Position numbers and translations under genes: made by a program
Shown: in pieces, positions 6,041 through 12,399 of the stretch
Numbering within the stretch: position 1 is the first letter of the stretch
Layout of the letters: each line of letters begins with the position of its first letter
DNA from: Anaeromyxobacter sp037442705
GTDB lineage: Bacteria; Myxococcota; Myxococcia; Myxococcales; Anaeromyxobacteraceae
Direction of reading: 5' to 3'
Assembly: GCA_037442705.1 (NCBI GenBank)
Contig: JBBIPT010000049.1
Coordinates: 1 to 19,322, forward strand
Length of the DNA: 19,322 bases
Notes under the pieces: model-generated
Told to the model about the DNA's origin: nothing
What the model saw: only the letters and a program-made list of their open reading frames with translations
Databases searched by the model: none

Positions 6041-7477
6041 TCATCCCGCCGCGGGCACCCCGAGGATCGCCTTCACCTCGAGGAACTCGCGGAGCCCGTG
6101 GCCGCCCCACTCGCGGCCGTTGCCCGACTGCTTGAACCCGCCGAAGGGCGCCCCGAAGTCGGGCGGCGCGCCGTTCAGGGTGATCGCCCCGGCCCGGATC
6201 CGCCCGGCGACGCGGGCGGCGCGGGCGACGTCGCCGGACCAGACGTAGGCGGCGAGGCCGTAGGGGGTGTCGTTCGCGATCCGGATGGCGTCCTCCTCGT
6301 CGCGGTAGGGGAGGACGCAGAGGACGGGCCCGAAGATCTCCTCGCGGGCGATCGCCATGTCGTTCCGGACGCCGGAGAAGATCGTCGGGCGGACGAACCA
6401 GCCCCGCTCGATCCCCGGCGGCCGCCCGGGGCCGCCCGTGACGAGCTTCGCCCCCTCCGCGATCCCCTTCTCCACGTAGCCCTGGACGCGGTCCCACTGG
6501 GCCTTCGAGACGACCGGCCCCATCGTCGTCCTCTCGGAGCGAGGGTCGCCGACGACGAAGCCCTCGGCGACGCCCTTCGCGATCGCCTCGACCTCGGCGA
6601 GCCGTCCCTCGGGGACGAGCATCCGGGTGGGGGCGTTGCAGGACTGCCCGCTGTTCTGGAAGGCGTGCTGGACGCCGATCTTCACGGCGCGCGGGAAGTC
6701 CGCGTCGTCGAGGAGCACGTTGGGCGACTTCCCGCCGAGCTCCTGGTGGACCCGCTTCACCGAGGGGGCGGCCGCCCGGGCGACCTCGACCCCGGCCCGC
6801 GTGGAGCCGGTGAAGGAGACCATGTCGAGGTCCGGGTGGGCGGCGAGGGCGGCGCCCACGACGGGCCCGAGGCCGTGGACGAGGTTCACGACCCCGGGCG
6901 GGACGCCCGCGTCGTGGAGGATCTGCGCGAAGAGCGCGGCGCTGAGAGGGGAGAGCTCGGAGGGCTTCAGCACCACCGTGCAGCCGGCGGCGAGGGCGGG
7001 GACCACCTTCGCCGCCACCTGGTTCATCGGCCAGTTCCAGGGGGTGACGAGGCCGCAGGCGCCGATCGGCTCCAGGACGACCCGCGTCGTGCCGGCCTGC
7101 TCCTCGAAGCGGAAGCGCCGGAGGACCTCGATCATCGCGGCGAGGTGACCGGCGCCGGCCCCGGCCTGGGCCTTCGTGGCGAGGCCGATGGGCGCCCCCA
7201 TCTCGGTGGAGATGGCCGCGCCGAGGTCGGCGAGCCGCGCCTTGTACGCGCCGAGGACCCGCTCGAGGAGGACGCGCCGGTCGTCGGGCGAGAGGGCGGA
7301 GAAGGCGGGGAAGGCGCGGCGGGCCGCGGCGACCGCCCGGTCCACGTCCTTCGGGCCGCCGAGGGCGAGGAGGCCGACGGTCTCCTCGGTGGCGGGGTTC
7401 ACGACGGGGTGATCGGAGGGCTCGATGGGGTCCACCCACCGGCCGTCCACCCAATGGCGGCGAAGCTCGGGGCTCAC
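6041..7477 (-). CDS. NAD(P)-dependent aldehyde dehydrogenase
   Basis: A full-length aldehyde dehydrogenase superfamily protein of 478 residues that oxidises an aldehyde to the carboxylic acid in the cytoplasm. The cofactor-binding segment is VTPWNWPMNQ (about 144-153), with KPSE at 171-174 and the SFTGST turn at 221-226. The general base is E246 in QELGGKSPN, and the catalytic cysteine is C280 in NSGQSCNAPTR. Their spacing of 34 residues is the usual one. EEIFGPV near the C-terminal third is also present. The start is a GTG that overlaps the stop of an alcohol dehydrogenase remnant (GTGA), so translation is probably coupled to that short reading frame. This implies that the original operon paired alcohol and aldehyde oxidation. 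The substrate is unknown; the neighbours suggest an aliphatic or omega-functionalised aldehyde feeding acyl-CoA metabolism. Confidence 0.95.
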   Translation of the reverse strand: MSPELRRHWVDGRWVDPIEPSDHPVVNPATEETVGLLALGGPKDVDRAVAAARRAFPAFSALSPDDRRVLLERVLGAYKARLADLGAAISTEMGAPIGLATKAQAGAGAGHLAAMIEVLRRFRFEEQAGTTRVVLEPIGACGLVTPWNWPMNQVAAKVVPALAAGCTVVLKPSELSPLSAALFAQILHDAGVPPGVVNLVHGLGPVVGAALAAHPDLDMVSFTGSTRAGVEVARAAAPSVKRVHQELGGKSPNVLLDDADFPRAVKIGVQHAFQNSGQSCNAPTRMLVPEGRLAEVEAIAKGVAEGFVVGDPRSERTTMGPVVSKAQWDRVQGYVEKGIAEGAKLVTGGPGRPPGIERGWFVRPTIFSGVRNDMAIAREEIFGPVLCVLPYRDEEDAIRIANDTPYGLAAYVWSGDVARAARVAGRIRAGAITLNGAPPDFGAPFGGFKQSGNGREWGGHGLREFLEVKAILGVPAAG

Positions 7478-7581
7478 GCGCGGCTCCCCTCTCCGAAGAC
7501 GACGAGGCCGCGGGCGTTCGCGCCCGAGGTCATGTCGGCGAAGGCATCGACGGAGTCGGAGTGGCAGACGGCGGCTTTCAT
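7474..7581 (-). pseudogene. Internally deleted zinc alcohol dehydrogenase remnant
   Basis: This 35-codon frame begins with MKAAVCHS, the typical start of a zinc-dependent medium-chain alcohol dehydrogenase. It then runs directly into VDAFADMTSGANARGLVVFG, which is the typical C-terminal end of the same family. About 300 central residues, including the zinc and NAD sites, are missing, but the frame is intact. An AGGAG ribosome-binding site precedes the ATG, and the TGA overlaps the GTG of the aldehyde dehydrogenase gene. The CHSD tetrad could alternatively derive from the GVCHSDL zinc motif, in which case two deletions occurred. As it stands it cannot be an enzyme. It may act only as a short leader that couples translation to the downstream gene. 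A chimeric assembly join is another explanation. Confidence 0.65.
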
Positions 7582-7645
7582 CGCGGCTCCTGGTCGAGTG
7601 GATCGGGGCCTCTCATGTGAGCGACCGGCCGGATCGATCCACGCC

Positions 7646-7688
7646 CGTTCGTGGTTCCCCCGAGCCTGTCGAGGGGTCACCACGAACG
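7646..7688 (+). repeat. Intergenic palindromic repeat, copy 3 (long-armed, diverged core)
   Basis: Perfect 10-bp arms CGTTCGTGGT and ACCACGAACG surround a diverged core CCCGAGCCTGTCGAGGGG. The core changes (T to C on the left, A to G on the right) are compensatory and keep the stem paired. It lies between the acyl-CoA dehydrogenase gene (7786-9585) and the alcohol dehydrogenase remnant. Confidence 0.85.
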
Positions 7689-7721
7689 GCATTGCCTGCA
7701 CGCGAGCGGCCGTGCACGCAG

Positions 7722-7754
7722 CCGGTCGCCCTGAGCCTGTCGAAGGGCGGCCGG
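7722..7754 (+). repeat. Intergenic palindromic repeat, copy 4
   Basis: Arms CCGGTCGCCCT and AGGGCGGCCGG (one mismatch) flank the shared core GAGCCTGTCGA. It lies 34 bp from copy 3 in the same intergenic gap and about 30 bp beyond the stop of the DmdC-type gene, where a stem-loop could also slow transcription or protect the 3' end. Confidence 0.85.
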
Positions 7755-7785
7755 GATTGGATCGATCGAAGGGCGAGCATGGCCA

Positions 7786-9585
7786 TCAGAGCCACGAGGG
7801 CTTCGCCTCGAGGCAGGTGGGGTCGAGCGTCTCGACGAGCGAGAGCGAGTGGTGGGCCTTCGGGAGCTCCCACCGGAAGAAGAAGCGGCAGGCCGCGAGC
7901 TTCCCCTCGTAGAAGTCCACGTCCGGGCCGCGGGCGGAGGGGAGGGCGCGGAGGGCGGCCATCGCCTGCCGGAGCCAGGTCCAGGCGACGACGACGTGGC
8001 CGAAGCCCTCGAGGAACGGGGTCGCGTTCGCGAGGGCGCGCTCCGGGTCCGTGGGGAGCGCCGCGCCCACCTTCATGGCCGCGGCGCCGGCGCGCTTCCA
8101 CGCCTCGAGGAGGGACGCGGCGTGCTCCCGGAACCGCTCGTGCGCGGAGGCCTCCTCGGCGTCCCTGGCGATCCGCTTTCCGAGGAGGCGGAGGGACTCG
8201 CCGCCCCGGGCCATCGCCTTCCGGCCGAGGAGGTCGAGCGCCTGGATGCCGTTCGTCCCCTCGTGGATCGCGTTCAGCCGGTTGTCCCGGTAGAGCTGCT
8301 CCACCGGGTACTCGCGGGTGTAGCCGTAGCCGCCGAGGACCTGGATGGCGAGGCTCGAGGCCTCCACGGCGTACTGCGAGGGCCAGGCCTTCACCACCGG
8401 GGTGAGGAGGTCGAGGAGGGCGGTGGCCTCGGCGCGGGACTCCGGGGTCTCGCCCTGCTCCTCCTCGTCGAGGAGGCGCGCCGCCTGGAGGCAGAGGCCG
8501 AGGGCCCCCTCCGTGTAGGCCTTGCTCTGGAGGAGCATCCGCCGGACGTCCGCGTGCTCGACGATCGGGATCTGCGGGGAGAGCGGGTCCTTCGCCGCGA
8601 GCGGCCGCCCCTGGGGGCGCTCCTTCGCGTAGTCCACCGCGTGGAGGTGGCTCCGGGCGCCGAGCATCGTCGCGGCGAGCCCCACCCCGATCCGCGCGGA
8701 GTTCATCATGTGGAACATGTAGGCGAGGCCGCGGTGCGGCTCCCCGACGAGCTCGCCCACGCAGGCCCCGTTCTCGCCGAAGGCGAGCTGGGTGGAGGTC
8801 GTGCCGCGCCAGCCCATCTTGTGGAAGAGCCCGGCGAGGGCGACGTCGTTCGGCTCGCCGATGGAGCCGTCCTCGTTCACCCGGAGCTTCGGGACGATGA
8901 AGAGGGAGATCCCCTTCACGCCGGGAGGGGCGCCGTCGATCCGCGCGAGGACGAGGTGGACGATGTTCTCGGCGAGGTCGTGGTCGCCCGCGCTGATGAA
9001 GGTCTTCGTGCCGGAGACGAGCCAGGTCCCGTCCCCCCGGGGCGTGGCGGTCGTCCGCACGTCGGCGAGGGAGGAGCCGGCCTGCGGCTCGGTGAGCGCC
9101 ATCGTGCCGAAGAAGCGGCCGGAGAGGAGCGGCTCCACCCAGCGGCGCTGCTGCTCCGGCGAGCCGTGGGCCTCGAGGAGGTGGGCGTTCGCCACCGTGA
9201 GCGTGAGGTAGGAGGAGGCGGCGACGTTCGCCGCCTCGAAGACGGCGTGGCAGGCGCGCGTGAGGGTGGAGGGGAGCTGCATCCCCCCCGCCTCGGCGTC
9301 GGAGGAGGCCTTGAGGAAGCCGGCCTCGACGAAGGCGGCGACGCCCTCCTTCATCTCGGGGACGAGCCGCGGGCGGCCGCCCTCGAGGACCGGCTCCTCC
9401 TCGTCCGCCTTCCGGTAGTGGTTCGCGAACTTCGCCGCCGCGACGGCGACGGCGGTGTCGAGCGCCGCCTGGAAGGTCTCGCGCGAGTGCTCCCGGAAGC
9501 GGGGGCGCGCGGTGAGGGCCTCGACGTCGAGCACCTCGAAGAGCTGGAACTCGAGATCCCGCTTGTTCACGAACCGGTTCGTCAT
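7786..9585 (-). CDS. Acyl-CoA dehydrogenase, long DmdC/FadE5-like type
   Basis: At 599 residues this is the long form of acyl-CoA dehydrogenase with an extra C-terminal helical domain, as in DmdC (methylmercaptopropionyl-CoA dehydrogenase) and similar FadE proteins. The N-terminal helical part is followed by TMALTEPQAGSSLADVRT (about 161-178) for flavin binding, WLVSGTKTFISAGDHD, and KMGWRGTTSTQLAF. The catalytic glutamate is E442 in AIHEGTNGIQALDLLGRK. The final ~150 residues form the additional domain. It forms an alpha,beta double bond in an acyl-CoA and passes electrons to ETF. The ATG at 9585 follows an AGGAC about 10 bp upstream; longer frames exist but lack a ribosome-binding site. It is the first gene of the minus-strand cluster and reads away from the shared control region. 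Chain-length preference cannot be read from the sequence. Confidence 0.95.
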   Translation of the reverse strand: MTNRFVNKRDLEFQLFEVLDVEALTARPRFREHSRETFQAALDTAVAVAAAKFANHYRKADEEEPVLEGGRPRLVPEMKEGVAAFVEAGFLKASSDAEAGGMQLPSTLTRACHAVFEAANVAASSYLTLTVANAHLLEAHGSPEQQRRWVEPLLSGRFFGTMALTEPQAGSSLADVRTTATPRGDGTWLVSGTKTFISAGDHDLAENIVHLVLARIDGAPPGVKGISLFIVPKLRVNEDGSIGEPNDVALAGLFHKMGWRGTTSTQLAFGENGACVGELVGEPHRGLAYMFHMMNSARIGVGLAATMLGARSHLHAVDYAKERPQGRPLAAKDPLSPQIPIVEHADVRRMLLQSKAYTEGALGLCLQAARLLDEEEQGETPESRAEATALLDLLTPVVKAWPSQYAVEASSLAIQVLGGYGYTREYPVEQLYRDNRLNAIHEGTNGIQALDLLGRKAMARGGESLRLLGKRIARDAEEASAHERFREHAASLLEAWKRAGAAAMKVGAALPTDPERALANATPFLEGFGHVVVAWTWLRQAMAALRALPSARGPDVDFYEGKLAACRFFFRWELPKAHHSLSLVETLDPTCLEAKPSWL

Positions 9586-9645
9586 CTCGGATTCGGTCCT
9601 TCCGTCCGGAGGGGGGCCGCCCTACACTCCCACGCATTCTGCACG

Positions 9646-9678
9646 CTCTCCCGCACGGCGAGGCGATCCTCGGGAGAG
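9646..9678. repeat. Stem-loop with CTCTCCCG/CGGGAGAG arms
   Basis: Perfect 8-bp inverted arms (9646-9653 and 9671-9678) with a 17-nt loop are followed by GGGGAGGGG and GGGGGTGAGG. The composition recalls the dispersed intergenic repeats with CTCTCCC arms found in many proteobacteria. It would lie in the 5' untranslated leader of the DmdC-type gene. Confidence 0.5.
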
Positions 9679-9779
9679 GGGACCGGGGAGGGGCCTCGGC
9701 GGGGGTGAGGACGGAGATGCTCGCATCCCGGGGCGCGGGGAGTCAAACACTCGTATCGCAATCATGGCAGTTCGTTCGC

Positions 9780-9808
9780 TTTATCGAGCCTATGATTCCG
9801 CATAGCAA
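9780..9808 (-). promoter_or_regulatory. Candidate promoter for the minus-strand operon
   Basis: On the minus strand, TTGCTA (9808-9803) and GATAAA (9785-9780) are 17 bp apart, each with 4 of 6 consensus matches. The -35 hexamer lies inside the upstream 20-bp operator-like box. A transcript from here would have an untranslated leader of nearly 200 nt before the ATG at 9585. Confidence 0.3.
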
Positions 9809-9813
9809 AACCA
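9794..9813 (+). promoter_or_regulatory. Operator-like box 1
   Basis: The 20-bp GATTCCGCATAGCAAAACCA contains the imperfect palindrome TTCCGC-ATA-GCAAAA. It matches box 2 at 19 of 20 positions and lies exactly 100 bp upstream of it. It overlaps TATGAT (9791-9796), a plausible plus-strand -10 hexamer, and the candidate minus-strand -35. It is probably a binding site for a dimeric repressor or activator; the regulator is not encoded in the window. Confidence 0.6.
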
Positions 9814-9893
9814 TGCGCGCCCCCTCGACGAGCCTTGCGCGGCCCTGCGAACGCGTGCTAATCGGTGGCGTCCGGCTTCGCAGAACGACACCA

Positions 9894-9913
9894 GATTCCG
9901 CATAGCGAAACCA
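9894..9913 (+). promoter_or_regulatory. Operator-like box 2
   Basis: GATTCCGCATAGCGAAACCA contains the better palindrome TTCCGC-ATA-GCGAAA. It abuts the ribosome-binding site AAGGGAG (9913-9919) of the first plus-strand gene, so a protein bound here would sit just upstream of the start codon. Half-sites of the TTYCGC/GCGRAA kind are reminiscent of IclR-family operators, but that assignment is from memory. Confidence 0.6.
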
Positions 9914-9926
9914 AGGGAGCGGGCCC

Positions 9927-11123
9927 ATGAACCTGCGCTTCACCCCCGAGGAGCTGGCCTTCCGCGACGAGGTCCGCGCCTTCCTCGCCGAGAAGCTCCC
10001 ACCGGACATCCGCGAGAAGGTGCTCGCGGGGCTCCACGTCTCCCCGGAGGACACCGTCCGCTGGCAGCGGACCCTCTTCGAGCGCGGCTGGGGCGGCCCG
10101 AACTGGCCGAAGGAGTTCGGCGGGACGGGCTGGGATCCCGTGCGCCAGTACGTCTTCGAGGAGGAGTGCGCCGCGGCGGGCGCGCCGCGCCTCCTCCCCT
10201 TCGGCCTCAAGATGGTGGGCCCGGTGATCATGCGCTTCGGGAGCGCGGAGCAGCAGCAGCGCTTCCTCCCCCGCATCCTCACCGGCGAGGACTGGTGGTG
10301 CCAGGGCTACTCCGAGCCGGGCGCCGGCTCCGACCTCGCCTCCTTGAAGATGCGCGCCGAGCGGCAGGGCGACCACTACCTCGTGAACGGGCAGAAGACC
10401 TGGATCACGCTCGCCCAGCACGCGGCCTGGATCTTCTGCCTCGTCCGGACCGACCCCGCCGCGAAGCCGCAGGCGGGCATCTCCTTCCTCCTCGTGGACA
10501 TGAGGAGCCCGGGCGTCACCGTCCGGCCCATCACGCTCCTCGACGGCACGGTGGAGGTGAACGAGGTCTTCATGGAGGACGTGAAGGTCCCCCTGGAGAA
10601 CCTCGTGGGGAAGGAGAACGAGGGCTGGACCTACGCGAAGTTCCTCCTCGGTCACGAGCGGACGAACATCGCCGGCATCGGCGCGTCGAAGCGGGAGCTC
10701 GCGCGGCTGAAGCGGATCGCCGCCAGCGAGCGGAAGAACGGGCGGCCGATCCTCGAGGACCCGGCCTTCGCCTTCCGGCTCGCCCAGGTCGAGATCGACC
10801 TCATGGCGCTCGAGATCACGAACCTCCGCGTCCTCTCCGCCGAGGCGGAGCGCCGGGCGCCCGGCCCCGAGGCCTCCATCCTCAAGATCAAGGGGACGGA
10901 GATCCAGCAGGCGCTCACCGAGCTCATGGTCCAGGCGGTGGGGCCCTACGCCCTCCCGTTCCGGCGCGAGGCCCTCGACGGTGCCTTCGAGGGGCCCGCG
11001 ATCGGGCCCACCTGGGCGGCGCCGCTCGCCGCGACCTACTGCAACTACCGGAAGACCTCGATCTACGGCGGCTCGAACGAGATCCAGAAGAACATCATCA
11101 CGGCCATGATCCTGGGCCTCTAG
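9927..11123 (+). CDS. Acyl-CoA dehydrogenase, catalytic (large) subunit, PimC-like
   Basis: A 398-residue flavin-dependent acyl-CoA dehydrogenase with all expected segments. The flavin/substrate loop is GYSEPGAGSDLASL (127-140), the beta domain has LVNGQKTWIT, and the C-terminus carries IYGGSNEIQKNII. The residue equivalent to the medium-chain catalytic Glu is Gly in YGGSNEI. Instead, E244 in LGHERTNIAG sits where isovaleryl-CoA and long-chain dehydrogenases carry the catalytic base. The ATG is preceded by AAGGGAG. The next gene, 10 bp downstream, encodes a second, degenerate acyl-CoA dehydrogenase subunit. The pair matches the heteromeric arrangement of pimeloyl-CoA dehydrogenase (PimC/PimD) and mycobacterial FadE pairs. 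It is the first gene of the plus-strand operon and lies directly behind operator-like box 2. It would form the 2-enoyl-CoA that the downstream enzymes process. Confidence 0.94.
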   Translation: MNLRFTPEELAFRDEVRAFLAEKLPPDIREKVLAGLHVSPEDTVRWQRTLFERGWGGPNWPKEFGGTGWDPVRQYVFEEECAAAGAPRLLPFGLKMVGPVIMRFGSAEQQQRFLPRILTGEDWWCQGYSEPGAGSDLASLKMRAERQGDHYLVNGQKTWITLAQHAAWIFCLVRTDPAAKPQAGISFLLVDMRSPGVTVRPITLLDGTVEVNEVFMEDVKVPLENLVGKENEGWTYAKFLLGHERTNIAGIGASKRELARLKRIAASERKNGRPILEDPAFAFRLAQVEIDLMALEITNLRVLSAEAERRAPGPEASILKIKGTEIQQALTELMVQAVGPYALPFRREALDGAFEGPAIGPTWAAPLAATYCNYRKTSIYGGSNEIQKNIITAMILGL

Positions 11124-11133
11124 GGAGCTCGCG

Positions 11134-12273
11134 ATGCACTTCAGCCTCACTGCGGAGCAGCAGCTCCTCGCGGACACGGTCCGGCGCTTCCTCTCGAAGG
11201 AGTACGGCTTCGAGGCGCGGCTCCGGATCCTCCGCTCGGAGGAGGGGTGGAGCCGGGACGTCTGGAGCCAGCTGGCGGAGATGGGGCTCCTCGCCCTCCA
11301 GGTCCCCGAGGAGCACGGCGGGATGGGCCCGGCCCCGGTGGAGACCCTCCTCACCCTCTCCGCGCTCGGCGGGGCCCTCGTCGTCGAGCCCTACCTCGCC
11401 TGCGCGGTCCTCGGCGCGGCCCTCGTCCGCGACCTCGGGTCGAAGGCCCAGCGGGAGGCGCTCCTCCCGGCCATCGCCGCGGGGGAGAAGATCGTCGTCC
11501 CGGCCCACGGCGAGGCGGGGGCGCGCTACGCCCTCGCCCACGTCGCCACCGCCGCCTCGCGCTCGGAGAAGGGCTGGGTGCTCCGGGGCGGGAAGGCGGT
11601 CGTGCTCCACGCGCCCGCGGCCGACGTGCTCCTCGTCACCGCCCGGACGTCGGGAGCGCCCTCCGACCCGCGCGGCCTCTCCCTCTTCGCCGTCCCCCGC
11701 GACGCGAAGGGGCTCGGGCTCGTCCCCTACGCGACGATCGACGGCCGCCGGGCCGCCGACCTCGTCCTCGACGGCGTGGCCGTGCCGGCGGATGCGCTCC
11801 TCGGCGAGGAGGGCGGGGCGCTCCCCGTCCTCGAGGCCGTGATGGACCTCGGCGTCGCGGGGCTCTGCGCGGAGGCGTCGGGCGTCCTCCAGGCCACCCT
11901 CGACGGCACGATCGAGTACACGAAGACCCGCCGGCAGTTCGGCGTCCCGATCGCGAAGTTCCAGGCGCTGCAGCACCGCATGGCCGACATGCTCATCCAC
12001 GTGGAGCAGGCGAGGTCGATGGCCACCCTCGCCCTCCTCCGCGCCGACGATCGGGACGCCCGGGAGCGGCGGCGCGCGGTCTCCGCCGCGAAGGTGGTCG
12101 CGGGCCAGGCCGGGCGCTTCGTGGGACAGCAGGCGGTGCAGCTCCACGGCGGCATGGGCGTCTCGGACGAGGTGCCCGTGGCCCACCAGTTCAAGCGGCT
12201 GCTCGCGATCGAGCAGACGCTCGGCGACACGGATCACCACCTGGAGCGGTTCATCGCGGCCGGCGCGGCGTGA
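11134..12273 (+). CDS. Acyl-CoA dehydrogenase, non-catalytic (small) subunit, PimD-like
   Basis: A 379-residue acyl-CoA dehydrogenase-fold protein encoded right after the larger subunit, behind GGGAG. The fold is evident from MHFSLTAEQQLLADTVRRFL at the start, the VPEEHGGMG turn, TRRQFGVPIAKFQALQHRMADM in the helical domain, and QLHGGMGVSDEVPVAHQFKR near the end. The flavin/substrate loop is degenerate: where the partner has GYSEPGAGSD, this protein has VPAHGEAGARY. The E244 position of the partner falls in VMDLGVAG without a Glu, and the C-terminal YxG(S/T)NEI motif is absent. It is therefore best read as the supporting subunit of a heterodimer or heterotetramer with the upstream product, as in PimD-type proteins. 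Independent activity is unlikely. The 126-bp gap that follows holds a palindromic repeat. Confidence 0.92.
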   Translation: MHFSLTAEQQLLADTVRRFLSKEYGFEARLRILRSEEGWSRDVWSQLAEMGLLALQVPEEHGGMGPAPVETLLTLSALGGALVVEPYLACAVLGAALVRDLGSKAQREALLPAIAAGEKIVVPAHGEAGARYALAHVATAASRSEKGWVLRGGKAVVLHAPAADVLLVTARTSGAPSDPRGLSLFAVPRDAKGLGLVPYATIDGRRAADLVLDGVAVPADALLGEEGGALPVLEAVMDLGVAGLCAEASGVLQATLDGTIEYTKTRRQFGVPIAKFQALQHRMADMLIHVEQARSMATLALLRADDRDARERRRAVSAAKVVAGQAGRFVGQQAVQLHGGMGVSDEVPVAHQFKRLLAIEQTLGDTDHHLERFIAAGAA

Positions 12274-12313
12274 ACGCATGACCCGGGAACGGCCGCATCG
12301 CCGGAACCAGCGT

Positions 12314-12365
12314 GCCCCGCTCGCCCTGAGCCCTGAGCCTGTCGAAGGGTCGAAGGGCGAGGGGC
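12314..12365 (+). repeat. Intergenic palindromic repeat, copy 5 (nested/expanded form)
   Basis: Outer arms GCCCCGCTCGCCCTGAG and the matching right arm enclose a second CCCTGAG...TCGAAGGG unit. This gives a long stem of over 20 bp between the small acyl-CoA dehydrogenase gene and the hydratase/dehydrogenase gene. It is the same doubled design as copy 2, inverted. Confidence 0.88.
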
Positions 12366-12399
12366 ATCCAGCGCGGCAAGAGGGACCATCGGAGGAGAC

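Larger units (their letters stand above)
9586..9926. other. Divergent intergenic control region
   Basis: This 341-bp gap separates the two operons that read away from each other. It holds a CTCTCCC-type palindrome at 9646-9678, a candidate minus-strand promoter at 9780-9808, and two near-identical 20-bp boxes at 9794 and 9894. It is more AT-rich around 9750-9815 than anywhere else in the window. No gene is visible in it. Confidence 0.75.

Noticed and set aside
5939..7912. Plus-strand open frame of 657 codons opposite the aldehyde dehydrogenase
   Set aside because: Composition is repetitive (Arg, Asp, Gly, Pro, His), there is no ribosome-binding site, and it is antisense to a clear enzyme.
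7849..9708. Plus-strand open frame of 619 codons opposite the long acyl-CoA dehydrogenase
   Set aside because: It mirrors codons of the real gene and contains no recognisable domain.
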